From Lentisphaera araneosa HTCC2155 (GTDB lineage: Bacteria; Verrucomicrobiota; Lentisphaeria; Lentisphaerales; Lentisphaeraceae): a stretch of DNA of 45,000 bases. Shown here in pieces: positions 34,920 to 43,141 of the stretch. Below the pieces are notes generated by a model. It was not told the DNA's origin. It ran no database searches and saw only the letters and a list, made by a program, of their open reading frames with translations. How positions within the stretch are numbered: the stretch's first letter is position 1; every line of letters begins with the position of its first letter. Both the position numbers and the translations under genes were made by a program. The stretch is taken from NCBI RefSeq assembly GCF_000170755.1, contig NZ_ABCK01000036.1:1-45000 (forward strand), given 5' to 3'.

Positions 34920-34949
34920 TTGTAAGTCATCTAAGTCGCTTCATATTTA
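34920..34949 (+). promoter_or_regulatory. Candidate promoter for the phytochelatin-synthase-like operon
   Basis: TTGTAA (34920-34925) and TATTTA (34944-34949), 18 bases apart, are the best sigma-70-like pair before the gene at 34987. AATCATTATC (34954-34963) lies just after, matching half of the classic Fur site, but the other half is poor. Confidence 0.35.
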
Positions 34950-34986
34950 TTAAAATCATTATCAATTCATTAAGAGAAACAAGCTT

Positions 34987-35670
34987 ATGTCCAAGTTAAT
35001 CCCACTCCTGTCATTACTTCTCCTATGGAGTTGTACGGCTGATTCTCGCTTCGACATTCACACTGTCCCTAAAGATGTTCACAGCCTTTCTTCGAGCGAA
35101 GGCCAAAAAAGATTGGCACGCGTTGACCAAGTGCTCTACACAAAAACAAAAAAGTTCTGGCAGCCACAAAGAAAGAATTTCTGTGGGGTTTGTTCTCTTA
35201 CGATTGCAGGAAATACTCTTGCACAAAACAATAAAATTGATCAAGATAATTTTTTTGACCATAAAGTGGCGGAGGAAGTCATTGCTCCTGCCACCGTTTC
35301 AAAAATGGGTATGACCTTGAGGGAATTGCACGAAGCTGCAAAACGTCGTACGCCTCAATTCACATCTCAAAAGTTCTATGCCCACACAGCTGGCCTGGAC
35401 CTCTTCCGCCAAGAACTTAAAAACCTTAATGATAACTCTCAGTATATCGTTAACTTTTCACGTCAATCACTCGCAGGTGAAGGCATGCGTTCTGGCCACT
35501 TTTCTCTAGTCACTGCCTACGACGTCGAAAGTCGCTCTGTCTTAATCCTTGAGGTTCAAGGGAGTCGCGAATCATTTTGGGTAAATGACAAAGATCTTTA
35601 TTACGCTATGCTCGCCGAAGACCCAGTCAGTAAAATTTCACGCGGATGGTTGCGTTTAACTAAGGAGTAA
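34987..35670 (+). CDS. Phytochelatin-synthase-like lipoprotein
   Basis: This 227-residue protein belongs to the phytochelatin synthase family, papain-like enzymes that cut or join gamma-glutamyl-cysteine units of glutathione. The N-terminus is a lipoprotein signal (LLLLWSC, Cys16), so it acts in the periplasm. The catalytic pattern is visible: Cys66 in KNFCGVCSLTIAGN, His171 in SGHFSLVTAYD, and, 18 residues later as in plant enzymes, Glu189 where Asp is normal (ILEVQGSRESFWV). Bacterial members are short like this one and mostly remove the glycine from glutathione. The Asp-to-Glu change may alter or weaken activity. The gamma-glutamyltransferase gene follows after 3 bases. Confidence 0.85.
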   Translation: MSKLIPLLSLLLLWSCTADSRFDIHTVPKDVHSLSSSEGQKRLARVDQVLYTKTKKFWQPQRKNFCGVCSLTIAGNTLAQNNKIDQDNFFDHKVAEEVIAPATVSKMGMTLRELHEAAKRRTPQFTSQKFYAHTAGLDLFRQELKNLNDNSQYIVNFSRQSLAGEGMRSGHFSLVTAYDVESRSVLILEVQGSRESFWVNDKDLYYAMLAEDPVSKISRGWLRLTKE

Positions 35671-35673
35671 ACT

Positions 35674-37380
35674 ATGTCAAAATATTTCTTTCATTTTACA
35701 CTTATATTTTCTTCATTTCTCTTTGCGGATCCGATTATAAGAATCCCACAAATTGACTTAAAAAACACTTCCGTAAGCCGTTCAAAAAACGTAATGATTG
35801 TCTGCCAAGATGACAAGGCTGCAGATATTGGTTTAGAAATTATTGAAGCTGGGGGCAATGCCGCAGATGCTGGCGTCGCAATTGCCTACGCATTAGCCGT
35901 TACTCAACCGAAAGCAGGAAATATTACTGGTGGTGGTTTTGCGCTTTATTACGATGCCGAGACCAAAAAAACTGTGGCTATCGACTTTCGAGAGCGTGCG
36001 CCCTCTTCAGTTAAAAAATCCGATTTCTTGAAAGCTGATGGAAGTGTCGACCAAAATGCTTTACGCTTCTCTCCAAAGGCCTGTGCTGTCCCAGGAACTT
36101 TAGCTGGACTTGATTACATCAACAAGAAATTTGGCCTACTCAAACATAAAACTGTCATTGAACCTGCCATTTATCTTGCCGAAGATGGCTTTGAAGTCTC
36201 CGCTGGCCTTGCTTATGATTTTAAAAGCAAAAAAGATTTTTTAATGCAAAACCCTGAAGCTAAAAGAATATTTTTTCCTGAGGGAGAAGCTCTTAAACAA
36301 GGTGAGATCCTTGTTCAAGAAGATATAGCAGGAACTTTAAAACGCCTCAAGAAATACGGGCCCAATTATTTCTACACGAGTCACCTAGGAAAAGAATTTG
36401 TTAAATGGCATAAAGAAAATGGTGGCCTCATCACTCAACTTGATCTTAAAAGCTATAAAGTCGTCGAGCGTGAGCCCCTCATTGGTAAATATCGAGGTTT
36501 AACAATTGCGTCCATGCCCGCTCCGAGCTCAGGTGGTATGCACCTCATTCAGATGCTGAATATTTTGGAAAATTACGACCTCAAAGAAATGCCAAAAGAT
36601 CAATATTATCATTTACTTACTGAAACGATGAAGTTGGCTTATGCCGATCGCAGCCACTATCCCGGCGATCCTGATTTTAATTATATTCCTCAGCAAGAAA
36701 TCATTTCAAAAAAGTATGCCAAGAAATTAAAAAGATCTATTAAAATGAATCGCGCCCGTCCCGCCAAAGAAATTTCTCACGGCAAGGTACATTTTCGCGA
36801 AAGTAACGACACCACTCATTTCTCTGTCTCTGATCGTCAAGGCAACGTTTTAAGTTTTACTTACACAATCAATTACAGTTTTGGTAGTGGGATTATGATT
36901 CCTGGCCTCGGCTTTTTCTTAAATAATGAAATGGATGATTTTGCCATTCTCGAAGGCGTCCCTAATTCTTATGGTTTACTCGGAGGCGAAGCCAACTTTG
37001 TTAAGAGTAATAAACGCCCATTGAGCTCGATGACTCCCACAATCGTATTCAAAAAAGATCAACCCTACTTATGCACTGGAAGTCCTGGAGGAAGTCGAAT
37101 CATTAGTACAGTTCTACAAATCCTGCTCAATGTCATTGACTTTAACATGGATTTACGAGAAGCAACTTTACGCCCCCGAATCCACCATCAATGGTTGCCC
37201 GACAAGCTCGAATTTGAGTCTGGGCTCAATGAAGAAATCGTTGAAAGCCTGAAGAAAAAAGGGCACAATACTGAAGAAGTTTTTCCCTTTGGTTGCGCAG
37301 AAACTATTATGATGCGTTATGACGGCAAGCACGGCTTTGCGGATCCAAGACGAATTGATGGCAAAGCTCTAGGTAAATAA
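35674..37380 (+). CDS. ggt: Gamma-glutamyltransferase, exported
   Basis: This 568-residue proenzyme cuts the gamma-glutamyl bond of glutathione and related peptides and transfers the group to water or an amino acid. It has a signal peptide (about residues 1-18), the large-subunit motif GGNAADAGVAIAYALAVTQP, DFRERAP for glutamate binding, and the self-cleavage site ESNDTTHFSVSD, where Thr380 should become the nucleophile of the small subunit. SPGGSRIIST is the conserved oxyanion block. It is 3 bases after the phytochelatin-synthase-like gene, so the two probably work on the same thiol peptides in the periplasm. Confidence 0.94.
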   Translation: MSKYFFHFTLIFSSFLFADPIIRIPQIDLKNTSVSRSKNVMIVCQDDKAADIGLEIIEAGGNAADAGVAIAYALAVTQPKAGNITGGGFALYYDAETKKTVAIDFRERAPSSVKKSDFLKADGSVDQNALRFSPKACAVPGTLAGLDYINKKFGLLKHKTVIEPAIYLAEDGFEVSAGLAYDFKSKKDFLMQNPEAKRIFFPEGEALKQGEILVQEDIAGTLKRLKKYGPNYFYTSHLGKEFVKWHKENGGLITQLDLKSYKVVEREPLIGKYRGLTIASMPAPSSGGMHLIQMLNILENYDLKEMPKDQYYHLLTETMKLAYADRSHYPGDPDFNYIPQQEIISKKYAKKLKRSIKMNRARPAKEISHGKVHFRESNDTTHFSVSDRQGNVLSFTYTINYSFGSGIMIPGLGFFLNNEMDDFAILEGVPNSYGLLGGEANFVKSNKRPLSSMTPTIVFKKDQPYLCTGSPGGSRIISTVLQILLNVIDFNMDLREATLRPRIHHQWLPDKLEFESGLNEEIVESLKKKGHNTEEVFPFGCAETIMMRYDGKHGFADPRRIDGKALGK

Positions 37381-37769
37381 TGGCCAAAAACAAACAACAA
37401 TTAATTGATGAAATGTCTCAGGCTCAATTACAAGGAAAAATTAGTGCCTTTCGCCTATCAGTTCTCAAACAGCTTCTAGAAATCCCTCGTGGTCGGGTCA
37501 GTACTTATGCGAATCTCGCAAAATCCATTAACTGCCGCTCTTCCCAGGCCATTGGCCAAGCTCTAAAAGCCAACCCTTGGGCTCCAGATGTCCCTTGCCA
37601 TAGAATAATCAAGAGTGATTTTAGTATCGGTGGTTTTTTTGGACAAGGCAGCGGTGAACAGATCACTAAAAAACTCAACTTACTCAAAAACGAGGGTGTT
37701 TTTTTTGATATACAGGGCAAGATTAATGAAGAAAAATTAATTTTCAATTTCGATAAGGATAAATCATGA
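37380..37769 (+). CDS. MGMT-family methylated-DNA--cysteine methyltransferase-like protein
   Basis: This 129-residue protein is the DNA-binding and active-site domain of the O6-alkylguanine alkyltransferase family, with the acceptor Cys73 in VPCHRII and a helix-turn-helix just before it (RVSTYANLAKSINCRSSQAI). The Arg finger expected in the recognition helix (usually RAVG) is Gln here (QAIG). The Cys is kept, so it is not a plain alkyltransferase-like (ATL) protein. There is no Ada N-terminal part. Its ATG overlaps the ggt stop by one base (TAATG), and the DoxX gene overlaps its end. Why a DNA repair gene sits in this operon is unclear. Confidence 0.85.
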   Translation: MAKNKQQLIDEMSQAQLQGKISAFRLSVLKQLLEIPRGRVSTYANLAKSINCRSSQAIGQALKANPWAPDVPCHRIIKSDFSIGGFFGQGSGEQITKKLNLLKNEGVFFDIQGKINEEKLIFNFDKDKS

Positions 37770-38227
37770 GCCAAGAAAACACTCCAAAGTTAAGTACGGA
37801 CATGGCATTGCTTTTAGCTAGAATCGCTTTTGGTGGATCTATGCTTATTGCACATGGATGGCCTAAATTACAAAACTTCTCCACTGTAAGTGAAAAATTC
37901 CCTGCTTTATTCGGGCTCAGTTCGAGCATTTGTTTAGGTCTTGCGGTATTCGCGGAATTTTTTTGTGCCATTTTATTAATTTTAGGTTTAGTAAGTCGCT
38001 TTGCCTTGTCCCAATTAATAATCACCATGTCTGTAGGCGTCTATGTCAATCTATTTATTTTTCAGCGACAACTTTTTGATTCCCCTGGAAAACCCAGCGC
38101 CGAACTCGCTTTCATTTATCTAATGACTTATGTCGTTTTAATTATTCTCGGCCCTGGAAGGGTATCCCTTGATGCTGTTATAAGTAAGAAACGAGCTCAT
38201 AAAAAAGATAACCCTAAGAAAAAATAA
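37766..38227 (+). CDS. DoxX family membrane protein
   Basis: This 153-residue protein has four hydrophobic segments and the DoxX signature LLLARIAFGGSMLIAHGWPKL near the N-terminus, followed by a Gly/Leu-rich second half and a basic Lys-rich tail on the cytoplasmic side. Family members are small inner-membrane proteins linked with redox and thiol stress in some bacteria, but their reaction is unknown. It overlaps the MGMT-family gene (ATGA). Being last in an operon with ggt and a phytochelatin-synthase-like enzyme fits a thiol-related role, which is only a suggestion. Confidence 0.85.
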   Translation: MSQENTPKLSTDMALLLARIAFGGSMLIAHGWPKLQNFSTVSEKFPALFGLSSSICLGLAVFAEFFCAILLILGLVSRFALSQLIITMSVGVYVNLFIFQRQLFDSPGKPSAELAFIYLMTYVVLIILGPGRVSLDAVISKKRAHKKDNPKKK

Positions 38228-38341
38228 ACTAAAAAGCTCTAAAAAATCTTTTATAAAAAACTAACCAAAAAATAGCTTTTGAAGAAATTTGCTTTTAGTT
38301 TTTTTCTGTAATAGTCTAGATAGAATGACTTTGGAGAAGAA

Positions 38342-39529
38342 ATGCGGCTTATTGGAATTATTTTATTGTTTTTTTGGAGCTTTTCACTAGATGCTGAAAA
38401 ACTCACAATTTACGTTGATGCAGACTTTTCCAATTACTATGAGTCTAGTCGCTCTATCGAAGTTGGGATCTTGTCCTCACTTCATATCAACAAAGAAAAA
38501 TTACATAAGACCAAAATAGAAGTTAAACGACTCGATCATAGGGGCAATAACCGCCGCAGCCTTAAAAATTTAAAAATTGCTGCCGACGACCCAAACACTC
38601 TTGCGGTATTTTGTGGCATGCATTCTCCCCCTGTACTTGCTAACAAAGACTTTATTAATGAACACAAACTTTTACTGCTGAATCCTTGGGCAGCCGCCGC
38701 TCCCATAACTCGAACACAAAGTAAAGATAATTATATCTTTCGACTCTCACTCGATGATTCTACTGTGGGACAGTTCCTAATTGAAAGTGCCATTGACATT
38801 CATAAAACTAAAAAACCTTACCTCTTATTAGAAGACACGGCCTGGGGAAAAAACAACTGGAACACTTTAACTCAAGCTATCACTAAATCACAAATAAGTA
38901 GTGCGGGAAGCGATTGGTTTAAATGGAATTTATCAGACTACGCAACTGAGAAAATCATTTTAAACTTAAAAGAATCAAATGCAGACAGCATTATTCTCGT
39001 TGGTAATTCAAATGAAAGTGCCTCCATTGTAAATGCTATAAGCAAATCAAATTTAAACATTCCAATCATCTCACACTGGGGAGTTACAGGTGGAAAATTC
39101 TATGAAAAACTTACTCCAAAAGCAAGGCAACACCCCTTCCTATTTATACAAAGTTCATTAGATTTATCAAAAACTTCGGACAATGAAATTATTAGTAAAG
39201 CATCCAAATTATTCCCTAATGATTTTGATAATCATTATATAAAAGCCCCGAGTGGATTCATTCACGCTTACGATTTAACCTCCCTCTTACTAGAAGCTTC
39301 TCAAAACAAATTAGACAAACGTCATATTGAGCTTAGAGAATCAGTGAAAAATGAGTTAGAAAATTTAAAAATACCCGTTATTGGCCTGCTAAAAACTTAT
39401 TCTAAACCGTTTTCTCCCTATCGAATAAACCAAGCGTTTAGTCATGAAGCTTTGGGAGTTCAGGATTATCGCATGGCCTACTTTAATCAGAAAGGACAAA
39501 TCAATCATCGGAGAAAAACTGATGATTAA
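38342..39529 (+). CDS. Periplasmic ligand-binding protein (branched-chain amino acid type), likely kinase partner
   Basis: This 395-residue protein has a short signal peptide (hydrophobic to about residue 17) and a two-lobe periplasmic binding fold of the Leu/Ile/Val-binding type: VFCGMHSPPVLANK, NPWAAAAPITRT, DNYIFRLSLDD, LLLEDTAWGKNNW, and SHWGVTGGKFY. Proteins of this type normally feed ABC importers, but no permease or ATPase gene is next to it. Instead the hybrid histidine kinase gene starts 8 bases before its stop codon, so it is probably the ligand-sensing subunit of a signalling pair. GGAG is near the ATG. The ligand cannot be read from sequence. Confidence 0.8.
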   Translation: MRLIGIILLFFWSFSLDAEKLTIYVDADFSNYYESSRSIEVGILSSLHINKEKLHKTKIEVKRLDHRGNNRRSLKNLKIAADDPNTLAVFCGMHSPPVLANKDFINEHKLLLLNPWAAAAPITRTQSKDNYIFRLSLDDSTVGQFLIESAIDIHKTKKPYLLLEDTAWGKNNWNTLTQAITKSQISSAGSDWFKWNLSDYATEKIILNLKESNADSIILVGNSNESASIVNAISKSNLNIPIISHWGVTGGKFYEKLTPKARQHPFLFIQSSLDLSKTSDNEIISKASKLFPNDFDNHYIKAPSGFIHAYDLTSLLLEASQNKLDKRHIELRESVKNELENLKIPVIGLLKTYSKPFSPYRINQAFSHEALGVQDYRMAYFNQKGQINHRRKTDD

Positions 39530-41672
39530 GCATTTATCGGCTTATAAAACAAGTATTAGTTTTATGGTGTTCATTGGTATAACCCTTATGGTAGGAGCAG
39601 GATATATAATTAGTATTAACTTAAGCAATTTAGGTCATAAAAGCTTTCAAAACAAAGCAGATATCCGCAGCCAACAGCTCCAAAAAGAAATATCATCTCA
39701 CCTCACTCAACACACAAAAATTTTACAGGATTTTGCCCAATTACGAATTTTTTCTCAAGCCGTACTTCAACCCGAACAAAACGCCGAAGAAGCACAAAGC
39801 CTAATGAATTCATGGAAGTTACTCGGTGAACACTATCCACTCTATCTTGTAGATTTTGAAGGAAACCTAATTCGAAGTAGTACGAACGCCAATAAAACTT
39901 TCATCATGAGTCCTGCTATCAAAAGCATTCTCAACGAAACTCTTGATCAAAACCTTGACCTTATTAAGCAGGAACCCCACCCTAGAATTCGCTTAAGTGT
40001 GGCTATAAAACACAATGAATTCACAGAAGGGGCTCTCATTGCGGAACTTCCCTTGGCAGAAGTTTATCAAAACATGGAAGAATTACTAGCTCATAGTGAG
40101 GGGCTTCAAATATTCCATAAAAATCATGAATTGAGATATTTAGGTCCCAATATCCCTCGCGCCTTTGAACAAAGAATTGATCTAGGAAAGGGCTTCTGGG
40201 CTAATATTTATTTTGACTATTCTCCTTTTATCAAAACGCGAAATAGTGCCTTAGCCCACTACTTACTCATTGCTTTTGTGGTGAGTATCATTATATCTAC
40301 CATAGGTTTTCTCATTATAAATCACCTCTTTGTCAAACCTTTAAATGCCTTAGAGACACATTTCAGCCAATGCCAACTAAGTGGCTCAGAACCCAAAGAT
40401 GAAGGGGTTATCGTTCAAGAATTTGATAATTTAAAAATACTCTTTGACCAACTCATTTCAGCTTTACAGAATCGATCAGAAAACTTAGAAACAATTAACT
40501 CTGAAATGGAGCAACTCGTTCATCAAAGAACTAAAGAACTCACAAGTAAAATTGGTGAACTTCAAAAAATGAGTGAATTCAAATCCCAGTTCTTTGCCAA
40601 TATGAGTCATGAAATCAGAACACCTATGAATGCGATACACGGATATGCCGAACTTTTGCGAGAGCTTGACTTAGATGAAGATGCTAAAAACTACTGTGAT
40701 TCTATCTATCAATCGACAAAAAGTTTATTAATGATCATTAACGAAATCTTGGACTTTTCCAAAATACTTGAGGATAAAAGTGAACTCAATCTTCGTGTCT
40801 TTAACTTTAATGAGTTATTAAGGAGTTTACGAAAACTTTTTGAGAGCTCCTGTACCGCGAAAGGGCTAAAATTAAATTTTACTTTACTCGACGAATCTAC
40901 TGCTTGGCTTAAAGGTGATAAAGATCGAATTCGACAAGTTCTCGTTAACTTGATTAGTAATTCTATTAAATTTACCGAAAAAGGATCGGTGGATATCAAC
41001 TGCTACTACCTAGACAATCATAACACAGCTCAAGTGCATGTTCAAGTTAAAGATTCAGGAATGGGAATCGGCAGTGAAACCTTAAATGCAATAACTAAAG
41101 GCCACCACCTCTCCTCTAAGAACTATGGTTTGGGACTTAAGATATGCCAAGACCTATTAAAACAAATGAAAACGACACTCAACGTTCAATCTCAAGAAAA
41201 CATTGGGAGTAGCTTTGAGTTTGAGCTAGTTCTTGAAAAAATGCATCACCCTGTAACTTCAGCTAAAAAAGCCATCGACTTTTCAGCTTTAGGCTACAAG
41301 CCCAATATTTTGGTAGTCGATGACAATCGCATCAACCTCGAACTCGTCAAGGATTGCCTTAAGGGCTTACCTTTAAACTGTCATTTAAAGAGCAGTGGCC
41401 AAGCTGCTTTAGATTTCATGGAATCTAACCCAACGGATTTGATTCTTATGGATTGTCAAATGCCTCAAATGAACGGCTTCGAAGCGACTGATAAGCTAAG
41501 GTCTAAAGGAGTTGAAATACCCATCATTGCCTTTAGTGCTAATGCCTTTAAAGATAACATCGAAGAATGCTATAAAGTCGGCATGAATGACTACATAGTT
41601 AAACCATTTGAAAAGCAGGATTTTCTTGCAAAAATCCTGCAATGGCTGAAAGAGAAGAAACTAACTTCCTAA
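39522..41672 (+). CDS. Hybrid sensor histidine kinase with receiver domain
   Basis: This 716-residue protein has two membrane helices (about residues 8-34 and 243-268) around a periplasmic sensor region of about 210 residues, a short linker, and then a kinase core: dimerisation domain with FFANMSHEIRTPMNAIHG (His363), ATPase domain with NLISNSIKF (N box) and DSGMGIG (G1 box), and a C-terminal receiver domain with ILVVDDN, MDCQMPQMNGFEATDKL (phospho-acceptor Asp644) and YIVKPF (Lys694). The start at 39522 is set by GGAG 8 bases upstream; a longer frame from 39444 is unlikely. No output regulator is adjacent, so the target is elsewhere. It ends convergent with DJ-1, with a 4-base overlap. Confidence 0.93.
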   Translation: MIKHLSAYKTSISFMVFIGITLMVGAGYIISINLSNLGHKSFQNKADIRSQQLQKEISSHLTQHTKILQDFAQLRIFSQAVLQPEQNAEEAQSLMNSWKLLGEHYPLYLVDFEGNLIRSSTNANKTFIMSPAIKSILNETLDQNLDLIKQEPHPRIRLSVAIKHNEFTEGALIAELPLAEVYQNMEELLAHSEGLQIFHKNHELRYLGPNIPRAFEQRIDLGKGFWANIYFDYSPFIKTRNSALAHYLLIAFVVSIIISTIGFLIINHLFVKPLNALETHFSQCQLSGSEPKDEGVIVQEFDNLKILFDQLISALQNRSENLETINSEMEQLVHQRTKELTSKIGELQKMSEFKSQFFANMSHEIRTPMNAIHGYAELLRELDLDEDAKNYCDSIYQSTKSLLMIINEILDFSKILEDKSELNLRVFNFNELLRSLRKLFESSCTAKGLKLNFTLLDESTAWLKGDKDRIRQVLVNLISNSIKFTEKGSVDINCYYLDNHNTAQVHVQVKDSGMGIGSETLNAITKGHHLSSKNYGLGLKICQDLLKQMKTTLNVQSQENIGSSFEFELVLEKMHHPVTSAKKAIDFSALGYKPNILVVDDNRINLELVKDCLKGLPLNCHLKSSGQAALDFMESNPTDLILMDCQMPQMNGFEATDKLRSKGVEIPIIAFSANAFKDNIEECYKVGMNDYIVKPFEKQDFLAKILQWLKEKKLTS

Positions 41673-42223
41673 GAATCGAAATTTGGATATAACATTGCTG
41701 CCCTGAGATCTTCGGTTTTTTCTTCTAATTCTAATACAGTTAGAATCGCAGCAACGAACTCGAAACTTGTTCCTGCCCCACGTGAAGTCACGACTTTACC
41801 ATCGATCACGGCGGGACTTTCCAAATAAAGCTGTTTTGAAAATTCGTCTTTCATTGATGGATGGCTGGTCACATGTCTACCTTCAAGAGCTCCGGCTTTT
41901 TGTAGCGCGATAGGAGCCGCACATACCGCCGCCTGTAGTTTGCCATTAAAAGCCCTAATGAAATTTTGCACATCTTCATTGTCACGAAGTTTGAAAGAAC
42001 CAGGGAGCCCACCAGGTAAGACGACACCATCATATAAATTGGGATCCACTTCTTTTAAAAGTTTCTCTACTTTAACTTCAATATCATGTGAGCCTTTTAC
42101 TGACAGACTTCTTAGCCCTACCATATCCACATCAATTTGCGCTCTTCGCAAAACATCGACTATCGTAATGGCTTCAATCTCTTCAAAACCTTCTGCAAAA
42201 ACAACTGCTAGTCTTGGCATCAT
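41669..42223 (-). CDS. DJ-1/PfpI family protein
   Basis: This protein of about 184 residues closely follows human DJ-1 in layout: the FAEGFEEIE stretch with the conserved Glu near the N-terminus, VVLPGGLPGSFKL, the nucleophile elbow AAVCAAPIAL with the reactive Cys, VTSHPSMKD with the nearby His, and TSRGAGTSFEFVAAI. DJ-1-like proteins protect against oxidative and carbonyl stress; their exact enzymology is debated. GAGGAG precedes two adjacent ATGs (42223 and 42220), and either may be used. The frame from 42235 would place the start inside the binding site. A thioredoxin gene lies directly upstream, separated by a terminator. Confidence 0.9.
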   Translation of the reverse strand: MMPRLAVVFAEGFEEIEAITIVDVLRRAQIDVDMVGLRSLSVKGSHDIEVKVEKLLKEVDPNLYDGVVLPGGLPGSFKLRDNEDVQNFIRAFNGKLQAAVCAAPIALQKAGALEGRHVTSHPSMKDEFSKQLYLESPAVIDGKVVTSRGAGTSFEFVAAILTVLELEEKTEDLRAAMLYPNFDS

Positions 42224-42243
42224 TATTCTCCTCATCTATTTAC

Positions 42244-42281
42244 AATAAAAAAGGCAGTGAAATTATTCACTGCCTTAAAAA
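42244..42281 (-). terminator. Terminator of trxA
   Basis: AAGGCAGTGAA (42251-42261) and its exact complement (42266-42276) form an 11-base-pair stem with a 4-base loop. Read on the minus strand it is followed by TTTTTTATTG, ending transcription of trxA before the DJ-1 gene. Confidence 0.88.
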
Positions 42282-42298
42282 ATCTAAATGCTTTTCTC

Positions 42299-42625
42299 TT
42301 AGATGTAAGACTCAACTTTAGATACGAGGTCATCTTCACGCTGAGCAGCACCCATGAGAGTGTCTTGGAGCTCACCATCTTTGAAGATCATGATAGTTGG
42401 AATTGAGTTAACGCCAAATTTAACTGCACTTGCATTAGCTTCGTCAGTATTAACTTTAGCTACTTTAGCTTTACCATCAAGACGACCTGCAACTTTATCA
42501 ATTACTGGAGCAAGCATACGGCAAGGACCGCACCAAGGAGCCCAGAAATCTACGAGAGTCACGCCCTCAGATACAGTTGATTCGAAAGAACTATCATCTA
42601 GATTAAGTACTTGATCTGATGCCAT
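42299..42625 (-). CDS. trxA: Thioredoxin
   Basis: This 108-residue protein is a classical thioredoxin that keeps cytoplasmic protein thiols reduced. The active site is FWAPWCGPCRMLAPV with Cys32 and Cys35, and the cis-proline region is SIPTIMIFKDG; length and order match E. coli TrxA. AAGGAG stands just upstream of the ATG. It has its own terminator. The haemoglobin gene upstream ends 90 bases away, so independent transcription is likely. Confidence 0.97.
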   Translation of the reverse strand: MASDQVLNLDDSSFESTVSEGVTLVDFWAPWCGPCRMLAPVIDKVAGRLDGKAKVAKVNTDEANASAVKFGVNSIPTIMIFKDGELQDTLMGAAQREDDLVSKVESYI

Positions 42626-42715
42626 AATTAATCTCCTTTTTTATATTTTATTTAAGAAAATCAAATCTATTCCTCTAACTTGGGAAATCCATCTTAAAAA
42701 AAACTTTTCGCTAAG

Positions 42716-43141
42716 CTAATTTTTTTGTCGATTTAATGAAGCCATTCGAATTCGTTCAGCTGGCACTTTCAACTGAGTCATTAGGTACTCACAAAAGTCA
42801 TCTGGATACGCTAATTCATTAAGAGCTTTTCCCATACACAAAAGCCATGCTTCAGCCTCTGGGTAGTCTATGTCCAAGTGCGTATGAGCACGAGGTATAG
42901 CAATCGAACCATATTTCTCATTGTAGAGTCGAGGTCCGCCCATCCAACCACTTAAAAAACAGTAGAGTTTATCTTCGCTTTCGCTCAAGTCATCTGGGTG
43001 CATCTTACGAATATGCTCTGCTTCTTTTAGAGAAGACATTTGGCGATAAAACTCCGCAACCAATTTTTTCAGCCCTTCATCTCCGCCTACCCCGCGATAA
43101 GTTGCATCACCCTGCCCGTATTTAGGATTTTGAATCTCCAT
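42716..43141 (-). CDS. Group II truncated haemoglobin
   Basis: This 141-residue protein is a small haem protein of the group II (trHbO-like) truncated globins, which bind oxygen and nitric oxide or detoxify reactive nitrogen species. Family features are YRGVGGDEGLKKLVAEFY, GWMGGPRLYNEKYG, the proximal haem ligand His86 in IPRAHTHLDI, and EAWLLCM with the distal-site Trp99. The start codon directly follows the stop of the nitrobindin-like gene, with no spacer, so the two haem-type proteins are made together. Confidence 0.9.
   Translation of the reverse strand: MEIQNPKYGQGDATYRGVGGDEGLKKLVAEFYRQMSSLKEAEHIRKMHPDDLSESEDKLYCFLSGWMGGPRLYNEKYGSIAIPRAHTHLDIDYPEAEAWLLCMGKALNELAYPDDFCEYLMTQLKVPAERIRMASLNRQKN

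Noticed and set aside
34954-34963. Fur box before the phytochelatin-synthase-like gene
   Set aside because: Only one half-site matches well; the left half agrees in about half its positions, which is expected often in AT-rich DNA.
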